DNA of 64,000 nucleotides from positions 1 through 64,000 of the forward strand of contig CBDCGX010000010.1 of NCBI GenBank assembly GCA_965216965.1, given 5' to 3'. This document shows, one piece after another, positions 51,667 to 60,962 of this stretch; within the stretch, counting starts at the first letter, position 1; each line of letters starts with the position of its first letter. A program made the position numbers and the translations under genes. Below the pieces are notes generated by a model that was not told where the DNA came from, made no database searches, and saw nothing but the letters and a program-made list of their open reading frames with translations. The stretch is from CBDAKK01 sp965216965. GTDB lineage: Bacteria; Spirochaetota; Spirochaetia; WTKD01; G963693115.

Positions 51667-52809
51667 ATGGCCCAAAAACGAGATTATTATGAGATATTAG
51701 GAGTATCTAGCAGTGCCTCAAATGATGAAATAAAAAAGGCATATAGAAAACTTGCGATTAAATATCATCCCGATAAAAATCAAGGAAATAAAGAAGCCGA
51801 GAATTATTTTAAAGAAGCGACAGAGGCGTATGAGATTCTTAGTAGTACAGAAAAGCGAAAAATGTATGATCAGTATGGGTTTGAAGGCTTAAATGCGGCG
51901 TCTGGTGCGGGAGGACATGATTTTTCGAGTGTTTTTAGAGAATTTAAAGATATCTTTGAAGGTGGAAGTTTTGAGGGCTTTTTTAGCGGGGGGGGTGGAG
52001 GAGAGAGCATATTTGATAGTATTTTTGGAATTAATCAAAATAGAAAAAAACGAGATAAGCGAGATATTCGTGTTGTTATGCGGATACGCTTAGAGGATGC
52101 AGTAAACGGAAGTGAAAAAAAATTCTCATACGAGAAATACATAGAATGTGATAGTTGTGGAGGAAGTGGTTCTGAAAAAGGATCATCTGTGCAAACATGT
52201 CAGCATTGTGGCGGAAGCGGAATGGCTCACAGTAGCGGGTTGGGAGGATTTTTTTCTTTCTCATCGACATGTGGACATTGTGGTGGTAGTGGTAAAATTA
52301 TTGTTAAAAAATGTAGATCCTGTAGAGGCGAGGGGTCTATCGTTAAAAGACAGTCAGTAAAGGTGAGAATACCTTCAGGATCAAATTCTCATGACACACT
52401 TTCTCTTACAGGTATGGGACATGAAATTGAAGGGGGAAAAGGTGATGTTAACATAACGTTAGAAATCCAACCTCACAATGTATATATTAAAGACCATAAT
52501 GATCTCATTGCGTATTTGCCCGTAGATTTCATTACTGCAACTATAGGAGGATCTGTGTATTTCACCTCCATTACGGGAGAACGATTGCATGTTCCCATTC
52601 CTCCTCATTCAGAAGATGCTAAAACTATACGTATAAAAAGAAAAGGTATTTCAGGAGCAAATACGTTTACAGGCGATATGCTAGTTGTTATAAAGATAGT
52701 ATCTCCTCAAAAAATATCTAGGCATGCAATGGAGCTACTTAAGAAATTAAAAGAAGAAATAGGAGATGATCATGAAGTATCTCCGCTTACGCATAATCAT
52801 TATGAGTAA
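51667..52809 (+). CDS. dnaJ: chaperone protein DnaJ (Hsp40)
   Basis: DnaJ delivers clients to DnaK and stimulates its ATPase. The 380-residue protein has the J domain with HPD (LAIKYHPDKNQGNKEAE), a Gly/Phe linker (51928-52035, containing a G8 run that stays in frame), four zinc-ribbon repeats CDSCGGSG, CQHCGGSG, CGHCGGSG, CRSCRGEG, and the C-terminal client-binding domain (VDFITATIGGSVYF, RIKRKGI). The stop overlaps the start of the next gene by eight bases. Confidence 0.96.
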   Translation: MAQKRDYYEILGVSSSASNDEIKKAYRKLAIKYHPDKNQGNKEAENYFKEATEAYEILSSTEKRKMYDQYGFEGLNAASGAGGHDFSSVFREFKDIFEGGSFEGFFSGGGGGESIFDSIFGINQNRKKRDKRDIRVVMRIRLEDAVNGSEKKFSYEKYIECDSCGGSGSEKGSSVQTCQHCGGSGMAHSSGLGGFFSFSSTCGHCGGSGKIIVKKCRSCRGEGSIVKRQSVKVRIPSGSNSHDTLSLTGMGHEIEGGKGDVNITLEIQPHNVYIKDHNDLIAYLPVDFITATIGGSVYFTSITGERLHVPIPPHSEDAKTIRIKRKGISGANTFTGDMLVVIKIVSPQKISRHAMELLKKLKEEIGDDHEVSPLTHNHYE

Positions 52810-53290
52810 TTTTTTAAATATTATATGTAGAAAAAACAAGATTATCTTTTTGTCAATAATTGTTTTTTTATTGATACATTCTATAAGTTTTGCAGAAAAG
52901 ACTATTAGATATAAGGCAGAGGATAAAAAAGGTCCTGATATTCCTCAAGGAGTGTTCTTTTATAAGGAAAAACGGATATGGGATATGAGTGAGTATAAAC
53001 TCCCTTGGCTTTTGGTTGATGTAAATGGCGATAAAAAAATAGATGCAACAACTCGTATTCGATCGCGTGATTTTACGAAAATAGTTGAGGTGTTGGATTC
53101 TAATTATGATGGCAAAGCAGATGACTTTGCATTTTTTAATCAGAGTGGTGATATGGTTTATCAAGAAGTAGATAGTAATTTTGATGGGAAAATTGATTTA
53201 TGGGTTTTTATCAGAAGTGGAAAATATGTAAAAAAGTTTCAGAGAGATAAAAATTTTGATGGATATATAGATATTGAAAGAAAGTTCTAG
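52802..53290 (+). CDS. exported protein with four EF-hand-like calcium-binding loops
   Basis: From ATG 52802 (overlapping the dnaJ stop, ATGAGTAA) the protein has 162 residues. Residues 1-29 are a signal peptide (KIIFLSIIVFLLIHSISFAE). Four acidic loops follow at about residues 73, 99, 124 and 149: DVNGDKKID, DSNYDGKAD, DSNFDGKID and DKNFDGYID, each with the DxNxDGxID pattern that binds calcium in EF hands and related repeats, spaced 25-26 residues apart. Between them are short beta-like segments (LVDVNGDKKIDATTRIRS). I recognise no family; extracellular or periplasmic calcium binding is inferred. Confidence 0.65.
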   Translation: MSNFLNIICRKNKIIFLSIIVFLLIHSISFAEKTIRYKAEDKKGPDIPQGVFFYKEKRIWDMSEYKLPWLLVDVNGDKKIDATTRIRSRDFTKIVEVLDSNYDGKADDFAFFNQSGDMVYQEVDSNFDGKIDLWVFIRSGKYVKKFQRDKNFDGYIDIERKF

Positions 53291-53299
53291 TTGTTTTAT

Positions 53300-54049
53300 A
53301 TGAGAGTAATTGGAACCCACGCAATACGACAATCTATACACAGTAAGAGCAAAGGTGTGTTGTATGTGGTAAAAAATAACTCTCATCTTAAAGAATATAC
53401 TGATCGTATAGCTCACACTGGAGCATCTATTACAGTTACACTGTGTACTCATTTAGAAATGAAGGAGAAAAAAGTAAAGCAAGGTGCTCTTTTGATTCTT
53501 ACTGCAGGGGGAGAGGAAAAGCATGTTTTACGTCTTAATGAATGGTTGCAATCCACACTCGCTTCTAATCGATTATGTATACTTGTTTTAGATCATATAC
53601 ATGATGTTCAAAATTTAGGGGCACTTTTTCGGAGTGCGTTGCTTTTTGATGTTGATCTTATTATTTCTCCAACATTAAGAAGTGCTGCTGAGAATGAATT
53701 TGCTTTTAAAGCATCTTCGGGGGCATTGGGTATTGTTCCTCATTGCAAGGTAGTTAATATAACGCAAAGTATAGCATTACTTAAAAAACACAATGTATGG
53801 ACCTATGCTTTAGATATGAGGGGGGAGGATATTAGTTCATATGATATCCCATCTCGTATTGCGTTTGTAGTAGGAAATGAAGAGAAGGGAATATCTACTT
53901 CTGTAATAAAAGAAAGTGATGGCATACTTTCAATTCCAATGACAGAAAGATGTTCGGATGTAGATTCATTTAATGTAAGCGTAAGTGCCGCTATAGCATG
54001 TTATGAATATATAAAACATCATAAATTACGAAACATACACCCTGCTTGA
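53300..54049 (+). CDS. rlmB: SpoU-family 23S rRNA 2'-O-methyltransferase (RlmB-like)
   Basis: SPOUT methyltransferases of this group 2'-O-methylate rRNA or tRNA. From ATG 53300 the protein is 249 residues. Motif 1 is LDHIHDVQNLGALFRSALLF, motif 2 IAFVVGNEEKGIS and motif 3 IPMTERCSDVDSFNVSVSAA. An N-terminal L30-like substrate domain (MRVIGTHAIRQSI and following) fits RlmB and TrmH-type RlmB rather than TrmH itself. The exact target, Gm2251 in E. coli, is inferred. The promoter of the tRNA gene overlaps its stop. Confidence 0.85.
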   Translation: MRVIGTHAIRQSIHSKSKGVLYVVKNNSHLKEYTDRIAHTGASITVTLCTHLEMKEKKVKQGALLILTAGGEEKHVLRLNEWLQSTLASNRLCILVLDHIHDVQNLGALFRSALLFDVDLIISPTLRSAAENEFAFKASSGALGIVPHCKVVNITQSIALLKKHNVWTYALDMRGEDISSYDIPSRIAFVVGNEEKGISTSVIKESDGILSIPMTERCSDVDSFNVSVSAAIACYEYIKHHKLRNIHPA

Positions 54050-54074
54050 CATTAGACATAATTCTGTTTACCAT
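54046..54074 (+). promoter_or_regulatory. promoter for tRNA-Gly
   Basis: TTGACA (54046-54051), spacer 17, TACCAT (54069-54074): a perfect -35 and a four-of-six -10. The expected start near 54081 is six bases ahead of the tRNA. The -35 overlaps the rlmB stop codon. Confidence 0.65.
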
Positions 54075-54086
54075 AAAAAATAAGGT

Positions 54087-54159
54087 GCGAGAATAGCTTA
54101 GTTGGTAGAGCGCCACCTTGCCAAGGTGGAGGTCGCGAGTTCGAGCCTCGTTTCTCGCT
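54087..54159 (+). tRNA. tRNA-Gly (anticodon GCC)
   Basis: All arms fold: acceptor GCGAGAA/TTCTCGC (54087-54093 with 54152-54158), D arm with AGTTGGTAGAG, anticodon stem CCACC/GGTGG around the loop TTGCCAA (anticodon GCC at 54120-54122), T arm GCGAG/CTCGT with loop TTCGAGC, and discriminator T at 54159. The CCA end is not encoded. It reads Gly codons GGC and GGU. It is the only tRNA gene found in the window. Confidence 0.96.
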
Positions 54160-54188
54160 TATTATGTGCAAAGCGTTGTGCATAATAA
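54159..54188 (+). terminator. hairpin after tRNA-Gly
   Basis: TTATTATG/CATAATAA continue inward through four more pairs (two G-U) to the loop AAGCGT, an AT-rich 12-bp stem. There is no T-run, so it may define the tRNA 3' end for processing or weakly terminate before tig. Confidence 0.45.
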
Positions 54189-54219
54189 CGTTTATAAGTA
54201 ATGGAGTTAATATTCTAAT

Positions 54220-55587
54220 ATGTCAGAAATATCTCATAAGATTATAGAAAAAGGAAATGCACGAATATCTCTTACAATAACGGTCCCGTTGTCTAGAGTT
54301 ACTGCTGTATATAATACTTCTGTTAAAGAAATAGCTAAGAAAGCACAGATAAAGGGATTTAGAAAAGGAAATGTTCCTGTTGCAGTATTAGAAAAGAGAT
54401 TTGGAGATGCTCTTAAGGCAGATTCTTTTGAGAAGCTTGTTAATGAATCGGTGCAGGAAGTGCTCAAAGAAGTTGAGAAAAAACCACTCCCATATGCAAG
54501 ACCAGAGTTGCAAAAAGAAGATACATTTTCTTTTGATATATCAAAAGATTTTATATTTACCATAGAATATGATACTATTCCTTGTATAGAGCCATGCAAG
54601 ATAGATTCTCTTACTATTTTAGAACCTAAAATAAGAATTACCGATAATGATATAGAAGAAGAGCTACGAGGTATACAAGATCGGAATGCTATTACAATAG
54701 AGAAACAGGGGGCTATCGCTAATGGCGATGTAGTTAGTATAGCATACAGCGAATGTGATGAGAAAAAAAATGAAATACACGGGACAAAGCGAGAAAATTA
54801 TACATTGACTGTTGGGGAAAAGGAACAAAGCGTATACGATATAGGTAAGGATCTCATTGGAATGTCAAAGGATGAAGAAAAAATTATTACAAAAACATTT
54901 TCCAAGGACTATGCATTTAAAGAATATGCAGATAAAACAGTTATTCTTAAAGTTTTTATAGAAAATGTAAAACAAAGAGATCTTCCCGATATAGATGATG
55001 AACTTGCTCAAGACTTTAGTCAAAAATATAAAACACTTGACGATCTAAAAAAAGATCTCAGGATCCAATTGGGTGAGAGGGCTCAAAAAATTATAGAAGA
55101 TACACAAGAAAAACAAATAATGAGCTATCTTGTAAAAAATTCAAAGGTAGAAGTACCCGCATCTGCTGTACAGATGCAATTAGAAAGCTTTTGGCAGAAT
55201 TTTGTTCGCAGTAATGGCAATAATGCAGAAACAATGCTTGCAGAGCTTGCTAAAGTAGGAAAAAGTAAGGATATGCTCATGGATTCGTGGAAACAAGATG
55301 CAGAAAAACAAGTCATAAGCCAGTTTCTTGTTGCAAAGTTGCGTGAGGAAGAAAATATAACGTGTACGGACGAAGATGTTATTGAACGAATAAAGTCTGA
55401 TTGTGAAAAAACGGGAGCAGATTATAAAGAAATAAAGGATTATTATACAAAGCACAACCTTATGGAACAAATAAAAGATGACCTTGCACATAAAAAACTT
55501 TTTGAAATTTTAAAAAAGCGTACTACTATAAAAAAAGAGGGAGAAAAATCTTTTTTACAAATAGTTGAAGGACAAAACAATGAGTAA
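54220..55587 (+). CDS. tig: trigger factor
   Basis: Trigger factor is the ribosome-bound chaperone and prolyl isomerase that meets nascent chains at L23. The 455-residue protein has an N-terminal ribosome-binding domain with AQIKGFRKGNVPVAVLEKRF (the GFRxGxxP signature), a PPIase domain (about 160-245, IANGDVVSIAYSE) and a long helical C-terminal domain. Length is standard. It leads the tig-clpP-clpX cluster; its stop overlaps the clpP ATG by eight bases (ATGAGTAA). Confidence 0.93.
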   Translation: MSEISHKIIEKGNARISLTITVPLSRVTAVYNTSVKEIAKKAQIKGFRKGNVPVAVLEKRFGDALKADSFEKLVNESVQEVLKEVEKKPLPYARPELQKEDTFSFDISKDFIFTIEYDTIPCIEPCKIDSLTILEPKIRITDNDIEEELRGIQDRNAITIEKQGAIANGDVVSIAYSECDEKKNEIHGTKRENYTLTVGEKEQSVYDIGKDLIGMSKDEEKIITKTFSKDYAFKEYADKTVILKVFIENVKQRDLPDIDDELAQDFSQKYKTLDDLKKDLRIQLGERAQKIIEDTQEKQIMSYLVKNSKVEVPASAVQMQLESFWQNFVRSNGNNAETMLAELAKVGKSKDMLMDSWKQDAEKQVISQFLVAKLREEENITCTDEDVIERIKSDCEKTGADYKEIKDYYTKHNLMEQIKDDLAHKKLFEILKKRTTIKKEGEKSFLQIVEGQNNE

Positions 55588-56227
55588 AAACAAAAACAAT
55601 AAAAATTATCACAAAGAAGATGTATATATGAACACTGTCGTGCCCATGGTTCTTGAGCGCTCTGATGGGGTGGAAAGAGCCTTTGATATCTATTCTCGTC
55701 TTCTAAAGGAACGAATAATCTTTATTGGTGGTGTAATAGACGATGGTATTGCAAACCTTGTTATTGCTCAAATGCTTTTTTTAGAGTCGCTTTCTACTGA
55801 GAAACCAATACAGTTATACATTAATAGCGTAGGTGGGTCTGTTACAGCAGGATTTGCAATTTATGATACAATGCAATACACAAATAGTCCTGTACAAACT
55901 ATTTGTGTAGGTCAAGCAATATCGATTGCAGCATTGTTATTGGTAGCAGGGACACCTGAAAGAAGAAAAGCCCTTCCCTCATCACGTATTATGATACATC
56001 AACCATGGGGTGGTGTAGAGGGACAGGCAACAGATATTAGCTTACAGACGAAAGAAATGTTACGAATAAAACAACTTATTACACATTATTTTGTAAAACA
56101 TACTGGAAATAAAGAAGAAGTCATATCAAAGGATATTGAGCGGGACTATTTTATGTCTCCTCAACAAGCACTTTCATATGGTCTTATAGATGAGATACTT
56201 GTGAGGCATGAAAAACAACATGAATGA
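55580..56227 (+). CDS. clpP: ATP-dependent Clp protease proteolytic subunit
   Basis: ClpP is the tetradecameric serine protease chamber served by ClpX and ClpA. From ATG 55580 it has 215 residues; a TTG at 55565 is rejected in favour of the overlapping ATG with gaagga upstream. The active-site Ser is in GQAISIAALLLVAG, His in RIMIHQPWGG and the Asp in ERDYFMSPQQALSYG. IYINSVGGSVTAGF-like text (YINSVGGSVTAGFAIYDTMQ) marks the handle region. Intact; clpX overlaps its end. Confidence 0.95.
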   Translation: MSKNKNNKNYHKEDVYMNTVVPMVLERSDGVERAFDIYSRLLKERIIFIGGVIDDGIANLVIAQMLFLESLSTEKPIQLYINSVGGSVTAGFAIYDTMQYTNSPVQTICVGQAISIAALLLVAGTPERRKALPSSRIMIHQPWGGVEGQATDISLQTKEMLRIKQLITHYFVKHTGNKEEVISKDIERDYFMSPQQALSYGLIDEILVRHEKQHE

Positions 56228-57564
56228 TACTACTATTGAATGCTCTTTTTGTAGACAGATTGTTACAAACCAACAGGTGATACAGGGAAATAAAGCAATT
56301 ATATGTAGAAAATGCATCTTATACTGTTCGAGCTTTTTTAAAGAAGAAGAGCATATAGAAAAAAAGAAGTATGATTTTTTAAAAGAACCACCAACCCCAC
56401 AAGAAATAAAAAATATTTTTAGATGATTTTGTCGTGGGGCAAGAATATGCAAAGAAGGTGCTTGCCGTTTCTGCATATAATCACTATAAGCGAATCTATC
56501 ATAATAGAATGAATTTTCATAAGAAAGAAGATACAAATCATTTTCCTAAGGGTCATTATCAATATAAAAAATCATTGCAAAATGACAATGAGGATAAAAA
56601 AAAGGATGTACATGAGAATGTAGTCCTTGAAAAGTCTAACATATTGCTTATTGGTCATACGGGAGTTGGAAAAACCTTACTGGCCAAGACTCTTGCAGAT
56701 TTTCTTAATGTTCCATTTGCAATAGCTGATGCTACTACACTTACCGAAGCGGGATATGTAGGTGAGGATGTCGAAAATATACTCCTTAAATTATATCAAG
56801 CAGCAGATAAAGATGTGGATGCAACGCAGCAAGGTATTATATTTATAGATGAAATAGATAAAATTTCTCGAAAAAGCAAAAATCCTTCTATTACTCGTGA
56901 TGTATCGGGAGAAGGGGTCCAACAAGCACTACTAAAAATCATAGAGGGCACTGTTGCTTCTGTTCCCCCGCAAGGTGGAAGAAAACATCCTCACCAACCG
57001 ATGATACAAATTGATACAAGTAATATATTGTTTATATGCGGGGGAGCTTTTGTTGGATTAAAAGACATAGTGCTTTCTCGTATAAGTGCCCAGACACTGG
57101 GATTTGATAGCGATGTTTCTAATAAGGAATACTCTGACTCAGATATTTTAAAAAAGATACATCCAGAAGATTTAATCCATTATGGATTTGTTCCTGAGTT
57201 TGTAGGACGACTTCCTATTATTGCTTCTCTTGATTCTCATGATGCGATAAGTTTACGGAAGATTTTATTAGAACCAAAAAACTCAATAATACGGCAAATG
57301 CAACAATTTTTCAAACTAAGCAATGTTGAGCTTGTGTTTGATGACGATGCCATTACTACAATTGCCGAAATGTCATTTAGGCGGAATATTGGGGCGCGAG
57401 GACTTCGTACAATTATAGAGGAATTATTGCTTGATACCATGTATATAATCCCTTCAAATTCTGATGTTAAACGAGTAAGGGTTACCCAAGAAGCAGTTCT
57501 AAAGAAGATTGCTCCTTATATTGAATATTCCCAAAGAATAAAAGCTATTAAAGACAGTGCATAA
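56208..57564 (+). pseudogene. clpX: ClpX ATPase subunit, frameshifted once
   Basis: ClpX recognises tagged proteins and feeds ClpP. The start may be ATG 56208 or 56220, both within clpP. Frame 1 (to 56426) encodes the zinc-binding domain with CSFCRQIV and CRKCILYC; frame 2 (from about 56420) encodes DDFVVGQEYAKKVLAVSAYN, Walker A GHTGVGKTLLAKTLA, Walker B IIFIDEIDKIS, and the C-terminal FVPEFVGRLPI and GARGLRTIIEELLLDT. The break at about 56416-56421 is TTTTT where TTTT would give IKNILDDFVVGQ. As clpX is otherwise perfect, a sequence error, a recent mutation or slippage are all possible. Confidence 0.9.
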
Positions 57565-57582
57565 TATACCGAAATTATAAAT

Positions 57583-58536
57583 ATGGATCTTCCATTTCTT
57601 AACTCTTTTATAACTGTAGACAATGCTGGTGAAAAAAATATACGTTCTTTGTTGAAACTTTCACATAAGTGTAAAAAAGAAGGCATACAGAAGAAAATGA
57701 CGAGAAAACAATACCTTCTAGGGAAAACAATTGCACTGCTTTTTGAAAAACCTTCAACACGAACGAGGGCTTCATTTGAGACTTCTATATCAGAAGAGGG
57801 GGGAGGAGCTATTTTTCTCTCAAAAAATGATTTGCATTTAGGAGATAAGGAGAGTATAGAAGATACCGCACGTGTATTAGGGGGAATGTTTTCTGCCATA
57901 GTTTTTAGAGGAAACAAGCAGAATAATTGCGAAATTTTACAGAGAGAGAGTGGTATTCCTGTTATTAATGCGCTTACAGACACCCACCATCCAACTCAAG
58001 CATTAGCAGATATTATGACAATTCAGGAGCATTTTAAAGATTTAAGAATAAAAAAAGACTGTATAGTCAGTTTTGTTGGTGATGGGTGCAATAATGTGGC
58101 ATGTTCGCTTATTACAATATGTGCAATGCTTGGAATACGCATTCATATAGCATCATCAAAGCATTACTTCCCATCAAAAGAAACACTTGTTATTGCAAGG
58201 CGATATGCGAAAAAGAATAAATCAGAAATACATATGGATGAAGATATAAAAAAGATGCTTAAGGGAGCTGATGTAGTTTATACTGATACATGGGTCTCTA
58301 TGGGAGAAAAAGAAAGTAGCGTAAAAATAAAACGATGTAAACCATATAAAGTTACTCAAGAAGTAATGAAAATGGCAAAAAAAGATGCAATATTTATGCA
58401 TTGTCTTCCTGCAAAAAGGGGATATGAAGTTTCTGATGAAGTAATTAATGGAAAACAATCTCGTGTATGGCAACAAGCAGAAAATAAAAAACACTCTGCA
58501 AAGGCTGTATTGCTTGCATGTTTAAAAATTATATAA
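57583..58536 (+). CDS. argF: ornithine carbamoyltransferase
   Basis: OTC joins ornithine and carbamoyl phosphate to citrulline, or runs in reverse in the arginine deiminase pathway. The 317-residue protein has the carbamoyl-phosphate motif EKPSTRTRASFE (about residues 57-68), HPTQALADIMTIQE, and HCLPAKRGYEVSDEVI with the active-site Cys. Length is standard. No carbamate kinase, arginine deiminase or other arginine gene is visible nearby, so the direction cannot be told. Last gene before the acquired-looking island. Confidence 0.94.
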   Translation: MDLPFLNSFITVDNAGEKNIRSLLKLSHKCKKEGIQKKMTRKQYLLGKTIALLFEKPSTRTRASFETSISEEGGGAIFLSKNDLHLGDKESIEDTARVLGGMFSAIVFRGNKQNNCEILQRESGIPVINALTDTHHPTQALADIMTIQEHFKDLRIKKDCIVSFVGDGCNNVACSLITICAMLGIRIHIASSKHYFPSKETLVIARRYAKKNKSEIHMDEDIKKMLKGADVVYTDTWVSMGEKESSVKIKRCKPYKVTQEVMKMAKKDAIFMHCLPAKRGYEVSDEVINGKQSRVWQQAENKKHSAKAVLLACLKII

Positions 58537-58541
58537 TTTAT

Positions 58542-58646
58542 AGAGGCTATTCTGGTACAGGGGCTTTTGCACAAAATATTGGTGATATAGAGATCATCAA
58601 TCAAAAATTAAAAGGATTATACGTTGTTTTTTTGTTCGCAAAGTAA
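58542..58646 (+). other. possible gene remnant at the island boundary
   Basis: Between argF and the minus-strand island, 35 codons read RGYSGTGAFAQNIGDIEIIN then KLKGLYVVFLFAK to a TAA at 58644-58646, without a start codon or ribosome site. It looks like the 3' end of a decayed coding sequence left at an insertion boundary; I cannot assign it. Confidence 0.3.
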
Positions 58647-58648
58647 AT

Positions 58649-59893
58649 CTATTTTATATATTTTGAGGGTTTTATATTTTTTATTCTTTGAAAGGAAATA
58701 TAATTTACTATTCCAAAAACTGCTAGAAAGATTAAAGAAATTTCAATAAACATCCATAGGTTAAAATGGATTGGCAAATGAGTAGTGATTGTTCTATTAA
58801 TAGCATTTACTTGAGGTAGAAAATGTGGTTTTGCTGATATTTCCCATGGTAATTCCATAGATATGTTCTGTTTGCTTAAAACGACTAAGGAGCCGATTGC
58901 AAAAACATTCCCTAGCAATAAAGCGATTATTAATAGGAAAACGCTTTCAGAAATAAATTGCCTCTTTAAATTCTTAAAACTCCATCCGATCATTCGCAAG
59001 ATTGCAATTTCTTTTTCTCGGGTTTTAAAATTATAACTCACTAGCAAGCTAAAAATAATTAACAGAATTATTCCCAGAATGATAAACATAATTTTACCTA
59101 AAGATGAGACAATCTTAATTTGATCTAATATTTCTTTGTTAAAAGTTTTCTCGCTGAAAACAATATAATTTTTATTAAGTTTTTTAATTTCTTTTTCTTT
59201 GTTTCCTTGCCATTTTGGGTTGGCATCTAAAGCAACAACATTGATAAAGTTGTTGCTTTTAAATTTATAAATTCTTTGCATTTCAACAGAGCTTAAAATA
59301 ATTTTTTGAGCTTTATCTAAGTTAAGATAAATATCAGCTGGAATAATATTACTACTTAAGTTTGGTTTTAAAATCCCAGCTACTGTAAAACTTTTTTTTC
59401 CAAAATCAATTTTCGAATTTAGGTTTAGTTTATTCTTTTGGGCAAAATCAGTGGTAATTAAAGCTTGGTTAGTAGACAAATTAAAATCACCTTGTTCTAT
59501 ATTTTGTTTTAAAAGTTTTTGAAAAGTGGAATTATCTGTTTTTATTCCTAAAACAGTTTTAAAATATTCTTCATCAAAATACCAAAAATAAAGTCCTTGG
59601 TCAGAATTTTGAATGAAATCAAGCTGGGAGATTCTAGATAACTCATCTTGGTAAATTGGTCCATTGGAATGCGGGAAAATAGCGCCAATCATCTGGTCAG
59701 GTATTTCTCCTGTTTTTTGTATGATTACACTAACACCAATTTTTTTAAAAGGAAGAGAAGCAACTTCTGGCAAGGATTTATTTAAGGTTAGTAGCACAGT
59801 TGATAATGTGAAATAAACAGTAATGCTTAAAATAAGAATAGTGATTTTTATTTTGTTGTTTTTACAAAAAGAAATGAAATAACTAAATATCAT
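58649..59893 (-). CDS. ABC transporter permease, FtsX/MacB type (second)
   Basis: A 414-residue permease with a short N-terminal membrane helix, a large extracytoplasmic domain of about 220 residues, and three membrane helices near the C-terminus (IMFIILGIILLIIFSLLVS, VFLLIIALLLGNVFAIGS, LWMFIEISLIFLAVFGIVNY), the FtsX/MacB plan. The cytoplasmic loop FKTREKEIAILRMIGWSFKN is the coupling segment for the ATPase. Last gene of the five-gene minus-strand operon. Codon use (TTA/TTG, few CTT) differs from the host-like genes, which supports transfer. Confidence 0.82.
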   Translation of the reverse strand: MIFSYFISFCKNNKIKITILILSITVYFTLSTVLLTLNKSLPEVASLPFKKIGVSVIIQKTGEIPDQMIGAIFPHSNGPIYQDELSRISQLDFIQNSDQGLYFWYFDEEYFKTVLGIKTDNSTFQKLLKQNIEQGDFNLSTNQALITTDFAQKNKLNLNSKIDFGKKSFTVAGILKPNLSSNIIPADIYLNLDKAQKIILSSVEMQRIYKFKSNNFINVVALDANPKWQGNKEKEIKKLNKNYIVFSEKTFNKEILDQIKIVSSLGKIMFIILGIILLIIFSLLVSYNFKTREKEIAILRMIGWSFKNLKRQFISESVFLLIIALLLGNVFAIGSLVVLSKQNISMELPWEISAKPHFLPQVNAINRTITTHLPIHFNLWMFIEISLIFLAVFGIVNYISFQRIKNIKPSKYIK

Positions 59894-59897
59894 AATA

Positions 59898-60962
59898 TCA
59901 CAACCTAAAATTTTGGTTTAATAATGCTTCAATTCCTATGTAAGGTAAAACACTAAAATAAAATATGAGCAAAAAGATCAAACTGGTGAATAGAGAAAAT
60001 ACAATAATTAAAGAAGATTCAAAAAACATCCACTGTCGGGTTTTTTGTTTTGGCCAGCCAATTGTTTGAAGGATCCTTGTTTGCTTGCCAAGATCTATTT
60101 GATTCATTTTTAGAATCCAAAATATCAAAATAAGTGCTAAAAAACTGATTCCGAAAGAAAAATAATCTCCAAATTTATAAATTAACCTGTTAAAAGATGA
60201 TAAGTTTTTTAACAAACGATCTTTGGTTATGATAGAAATATTTGAGAAAATATTTCTAATTTCTTTTTGTACTTTAGATAACAAAGAAGCATTAGATAAA
60301 GATATATAAATTTGATTTATAATGGTTTTTTTTTGGTTGAGTAATGAAAGTGCTGTTTTATAAGGCATGAAAATTTGTGCATTTGACAAATTGCTTTCTT
60401 CTTTAAAATCAACTATACCTACTATTTTATAATCTTGATTATTTATTTTATATGAAGTGTTTAATTTATACCCAAATAATCTAGAAAAATGCCTTTCTAA
60501 AATTACTTCTAGAGCATTATCATTACTAAAAAAATTGCTTTTTGGCATTAGCCAGTGTTCAATTTTTCGTAAACCGATTAGTGGATCGTTGACGTTTAGC
60601 CCAATAATTGTACGGTTGTTTTTAATATCAAATTGCCAAAGAACTAAAGAACTGGATGTTTCTTTTATTCCTTTAATATTGGAAAGCCTTTTTAAGACGT
60701 CATCTTTGTACAATGATTCTAGACTAAAAGGTTCAATTACTCCGGTTGTTTTTATCTGGTTAGCGTTTTTATTATTTTTATCCCATTGTAGAATGATTTC
60801 TGTTTTTAAGGAATTAAGCGGAGCATCAGCAAACTTTTTAATTTTGTTTATGAATAAAAAGGAAGTAAAAGCGAGAAAGAATAAAAAAGTAATCAATATT
60901 GTAATTAACGTGTTTTTTTTCCAATAGAAAAATAAATTTCTTAAAACAATTCTTTTAATCAT
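59898..60962 (-). CDS. ABC transporter permease, FtsX/MacB type (first)
   Basis: A 354-residue permease with the same plan as its downstream neighbour: N-terminal membrane helix (NTLITILITFLFFLAFTSFL), an exported region and three C-terminal helices (YFSFGISFLALILIFWIL, SLIIVFSLFTSLIFLLIF, SVLPYIGIEAL). The coupling segment is LGKQTRILQTIGWPKQKTR. The two permeases presumably form a heterodimer served by the ATPase at 61444. Its ATG overlaps the stop of the thioredoxin-like gene by four bases. Confidence 0.8.
   Translation of the reverse strand: MIKRIVLRNLFFYWKKNTLITILITFLFFLAFTSFLFINKIKKFADAPLNSLKTEIILQWDKNNKNANQIKTTGVIEPFSLESLYKDDVLKRLSNIKGIKETSSSLVLWQFDIKNNRTIIGLNVNDPLIGLRKIEHWLMPKSNFFSNDNALEVILERHFSRLFGYKLNTSYKINNQDYKIVGIVDFKEESNLSNAQIFMPYKTALSLLNQKKTIINQIYISLSNASLLSKVQKEIRNIFSNISIITKDRLLKNLSSFNRLIYKFGDYFSFGISFLALILIFWILKMNQIDLGKQTRILQTIGWPKQKTRQWMFFESSLIIVFSLFTSLIFLLIFYFSVLPYIGIEALLNQNFRL

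Noticed and set aside
51990..51997. G8 run in dnaJ as a phase-variation site
   Set aside because: It encodes part of the normal Gly/Phe linker in frame and glycine codons alone explain it; nothing suggests switching.
60457..60927. 156-codon plus-strand reading frame inside the first island permease
   Set aside because: It is antisense to a permease with clear membrane segments, has no recognisable domain and no ribosome site.
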